Shown here one piece after another: positions 6,865 through 8,059 of a DNA stretch of 8,059 bases (positions are counted from its first letter, which is position 1; the number at the start of each line of letters is the position of its first letter). The stretch is taken from assembly GCA_025458545.1 (NCBI GenBank), contig JALOSH010000102.1, positions 1-8,059 on the forward strand, read 5' to 3'. The notes under the pieces are model-generated. The model was not told where the DNA came from, did no database searches, and saw only the letters and a program-made list of their open reading frames with translations. The DNA is from Hydrogenophaga sp. (lineage in GTDB: Bacteria > Pseudomonadota > Gammaproteobacteria > Burkholderiales > Burkholderiaceae). The position numbers and the translations under genes are program-made.

Positions 6865-7530
6865 ATGGAAACCTCCAGCACCGCCCAGATCGTCGAGTCG
6901 CTCACCCGCGCCATCGTCGAACACCGCCTCCACCCCGGCACCAAGCTGGCCGAACAGAAGCTGGCCGATCACTTCGGTGTTTCGCGCACACTGGTGCGGC
7001 AGGCGCTGTTTCAGCTGTCGCAGAACCGGCTGATCCGCCTGGAGCCCGCCCGCGGGGCGTTTGTGGCGGCGCCGTCGGTGGAAGAAGCCAAGCAGGTGTT
7101 TGCGGTGCGCCGCATGCTGGAAGCGGAAATGACCCGCGCCTTTGTGCAGCAGGTCACCCCCGCCAAGATCAAGGCCCTGCGGGAGCACGTGGCCCAAGAA
7201 AAGCAGGCGGTGGCCAACAGCGACGTGCCGGGTCGCACCGAACTGCTGGGCGACTTTCATGTGCGCATGGCCGAACTCATGGGCAACCGGGTGCTGGCCG
7301 AACTGTTGCGTGAGTTGTTGTCCCGCTGTGCGCTGATCACGCTTATGTACCAGAGCACAAAGGCGGCCGAACACTCGAGCGAAGAACATGTGGAAATTGT
7401 CAAAGCCCTGGCAGCCCGGGACGAAGCGCTCGCGGTGCGCCTGATGAACGAGCATTTGCAGAACGTGGAGGCTGGGCTGACCTTCGACCGGAAACTGCCG
7501 ACGAACGATTTGTCGCTCGCGTTGACATGA
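6865..7530 (+). CDS. GntR family regulator, FCD (FadR-type) domain; likely purine catabolism regulator
   Basis: This is a 221-residue regulator. Residues 7-70 are a GntR winged helix-turn-helix, with HPGTKLAEQKLADHFGVSR (23-41) and TLVRQALFQLSQNRLI, followed by the wing RLEPARGAFVA. Residues about 73-208 are an all-helical FCD ligand-binding domain with H132 (DFHVRM), H175 (SSEEHVEIV) and H197 (MNEHLQNVE), matching the three histidines that hold a metal ion in many FCD proteins. The effector is probably a urate-pathway intermediate or product, but the sequence does not show which. ATG 6865 lies 25 bp after the operator palindrome, consistent with autoregulation. Its stop codon overlaps an ATG (ATGA, 7527-7530) that should be the start of puuE, indicating an operon. 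The identical operator upstream of puuD suggests that the protein also controls the urate oxidase unit. I know of no settled gene name for this regulator in this group. Confidence 0.92.
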   Translation: METSSTAQIVESLTRAIVEHRLHPGTKLAEQKLADHFGVSRTLVRQALFQLSQNRLIRLEPARGAFVAAPSVEEAKQVFAVRRMLEAEMTRAFVQQVTPAKIKALREHVAQEKQAVANSDVPGRTELLGDFHVRMAELMGNRVLAELLRELLSRCALITLMYQSTKAAEHSSEEHVEIVKALAARDEALAVRLMNEHLQNVEAGLTFDRKLPTNDLSLALT

Positions 7531-7557
7531 CCCAACCCCATCGCTTGCCCACTTCGT

Positions 7558-8059
7558 GTGGGCTATGGCCGCGATGTGCCGCATGCGCGCTGGCCCGGTG
7601 GTGCGCGCATCGCGGTGCAGTTCGTGCTGAACTACGAAGAAGGCGGCGAGAACTCGGTGCTGCATGGCGATGCCGGTTCCGAACAGTTCCTGTCGGAAAT
7701 GTTCAACCCGGCGGCCTTCCCGGACCGGCACATCAGCATGGAAGGCATCTACGAGTACGGCTCGCGCGCTGGCGTCTGGCGCATCCTGCGCGAGTTCGAG
7801 AAGCGCGGCCTGCCGCTCACCGTGTTCGGCGTGGCCACCGCCTTGCAGAAGCACCCCGAGCTGACCGCCGCGTTCCAGGAGTTGGGCTACGACATCGCCT
7901 GCCACGGCTTGAAGTGGATCCACTACCAGAACGTGGACGAAGCGACCGAGCGCGCGCACTTGGCCGAGGCGATGGCGATCATCGAGCGGCTGACCGGCGA
8001 GAGAGCGCTGGGCTGGTACACCGGCCGCGACAGCCCCAACACACGCCGCCTGGTGGCCG
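7558..8059 (+). CDS. puuE: Allantoinase PuuE, polysaccharide-deacetylase type (5' frame problem; cut by window end)
   Basis: The coding frame from 7558 to the edge gives 167 residues with clear PuuE features: GYGRDVPHARWPGGARIAVQ, the signature NYEEGGEN (25-32), MEGIYEYGSR, LPLTVFGVATAL, ACHGLKWIHYQ and YTGRDSPNTRR. This NodB/polysaccharide-deacetylase-like enzyme opens the hydantoin ring of allantoin to give allantoate and is unrelated to the metal-dependent AllB type. The start is abnormal. The ATG that overlaps the regulator stop (7527) is in another frame, and the PuuE frame has a stop at 7528-7530 followed by no ATG; GTG 7558 is the first usable start and has no ribosome site. Dropping one C from CCCC (7536-7539) would give MTQPIACPLRVGYGRD in frame. 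Either a sequence error, a real frameshift or a rare short start is possible. The rest looks intact and well conserved, which argues against an old pseudogene. Confidence 0.88.
   Translation, partial: MGYGRDVPHARWPGGARIAVQFVLNYEEGGENSVLHGDAGSEQFLSEMFNPAAFPDRHISMEGIYEYGSRAGVWRILREFEKRGLPLTVFGVATALQKHPELTAAFQELGYDIACHGLKWIHYQNVDEATERAHLAEAMAIIERLTGERALGWYTGRDSPNTRRLVA

Noticed and set aside
6784..7959. Upstream extension of the uraH frame to 509 codons
   Set aside because: The extension runs antisense through the operator, the whole regulator gene and part of puuE. The real UraH begins at MGLSTHVLDT with a ribosome site at the expected distance.

Overview
The window is GC-rich, with tightly packed genes and strong shadow reading frames. 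Its protein set is a glutathione-dependent formaldehyde pathway, a membrane-bound cytochrome-linked urate oxidase, and an FCD-type GntR regulator. Together with the style of the proteins, this suggests a betaproteobacterium of the Burkholderiales, most likely Comamonadaceae (Hydrogenophaga/Acidovorax-like). That placement is recognition from memory, not a search.

Layout. From about 5640 down to 1, genes lie on the minus strand in the order xdhC, puuD, frmA, fghA, a HAD phosphatase, a Rieske-like protein and sppA (cut by the left edge). Gaps after puuD are 47, 2, 14, 20 and 22 bp, so puuD to sppA could be read as one long message. A proline-rich lipoprotein gene with a TonB-like C-terminus (5810-6373, plus) is divergent from xdhC and ends at a clear intrinsic terminator (6399-6425). 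Beyond it are uraH (minus), a GntR/FCD regulator (plus) divergent from uraH, and puuE (plus, running off the right edge). No gene-free stretch exceeds 300 bp. No RNA genes, insertion sequences or CRISPR arrays were seen.

Function. xdhC, puuD, uraH and puuE are steps of purine breakdown: xanthine dehydrogenase maturation, urate to 5-hydroxyisourate, 5-hydroxyisourate hydrolysis, and allantoin opening. The same perfect 16-bp palindrome (AAAGTGTATACACTTT, identical over 19 nt with its flank) lies in the uraH/regulator divergent promoter and again upstream of puuD. This points to one local regulon run by the GntR protein. frmA-fghA sit directly downstream of puuD, so formaldehyde oxidation may share that control. 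Formaldehyde released by methylxanthine N-demethylation would make sense of this, but no demethylase is visible.

Oddities worth checking: (1) the puuE reading frame is not in register with the natural ATGA start overlapping the regulator stop; one extra C in a C4 run would explain it; (2) the Rieske-like protein has only the second ligand pair (C-x2-H), and the segment that should hold the first pair looks cleanly deleted in frame. I see no wholly new system. The best new lead is the regulon that joins urate and perhaps formaldehyde catabolism.
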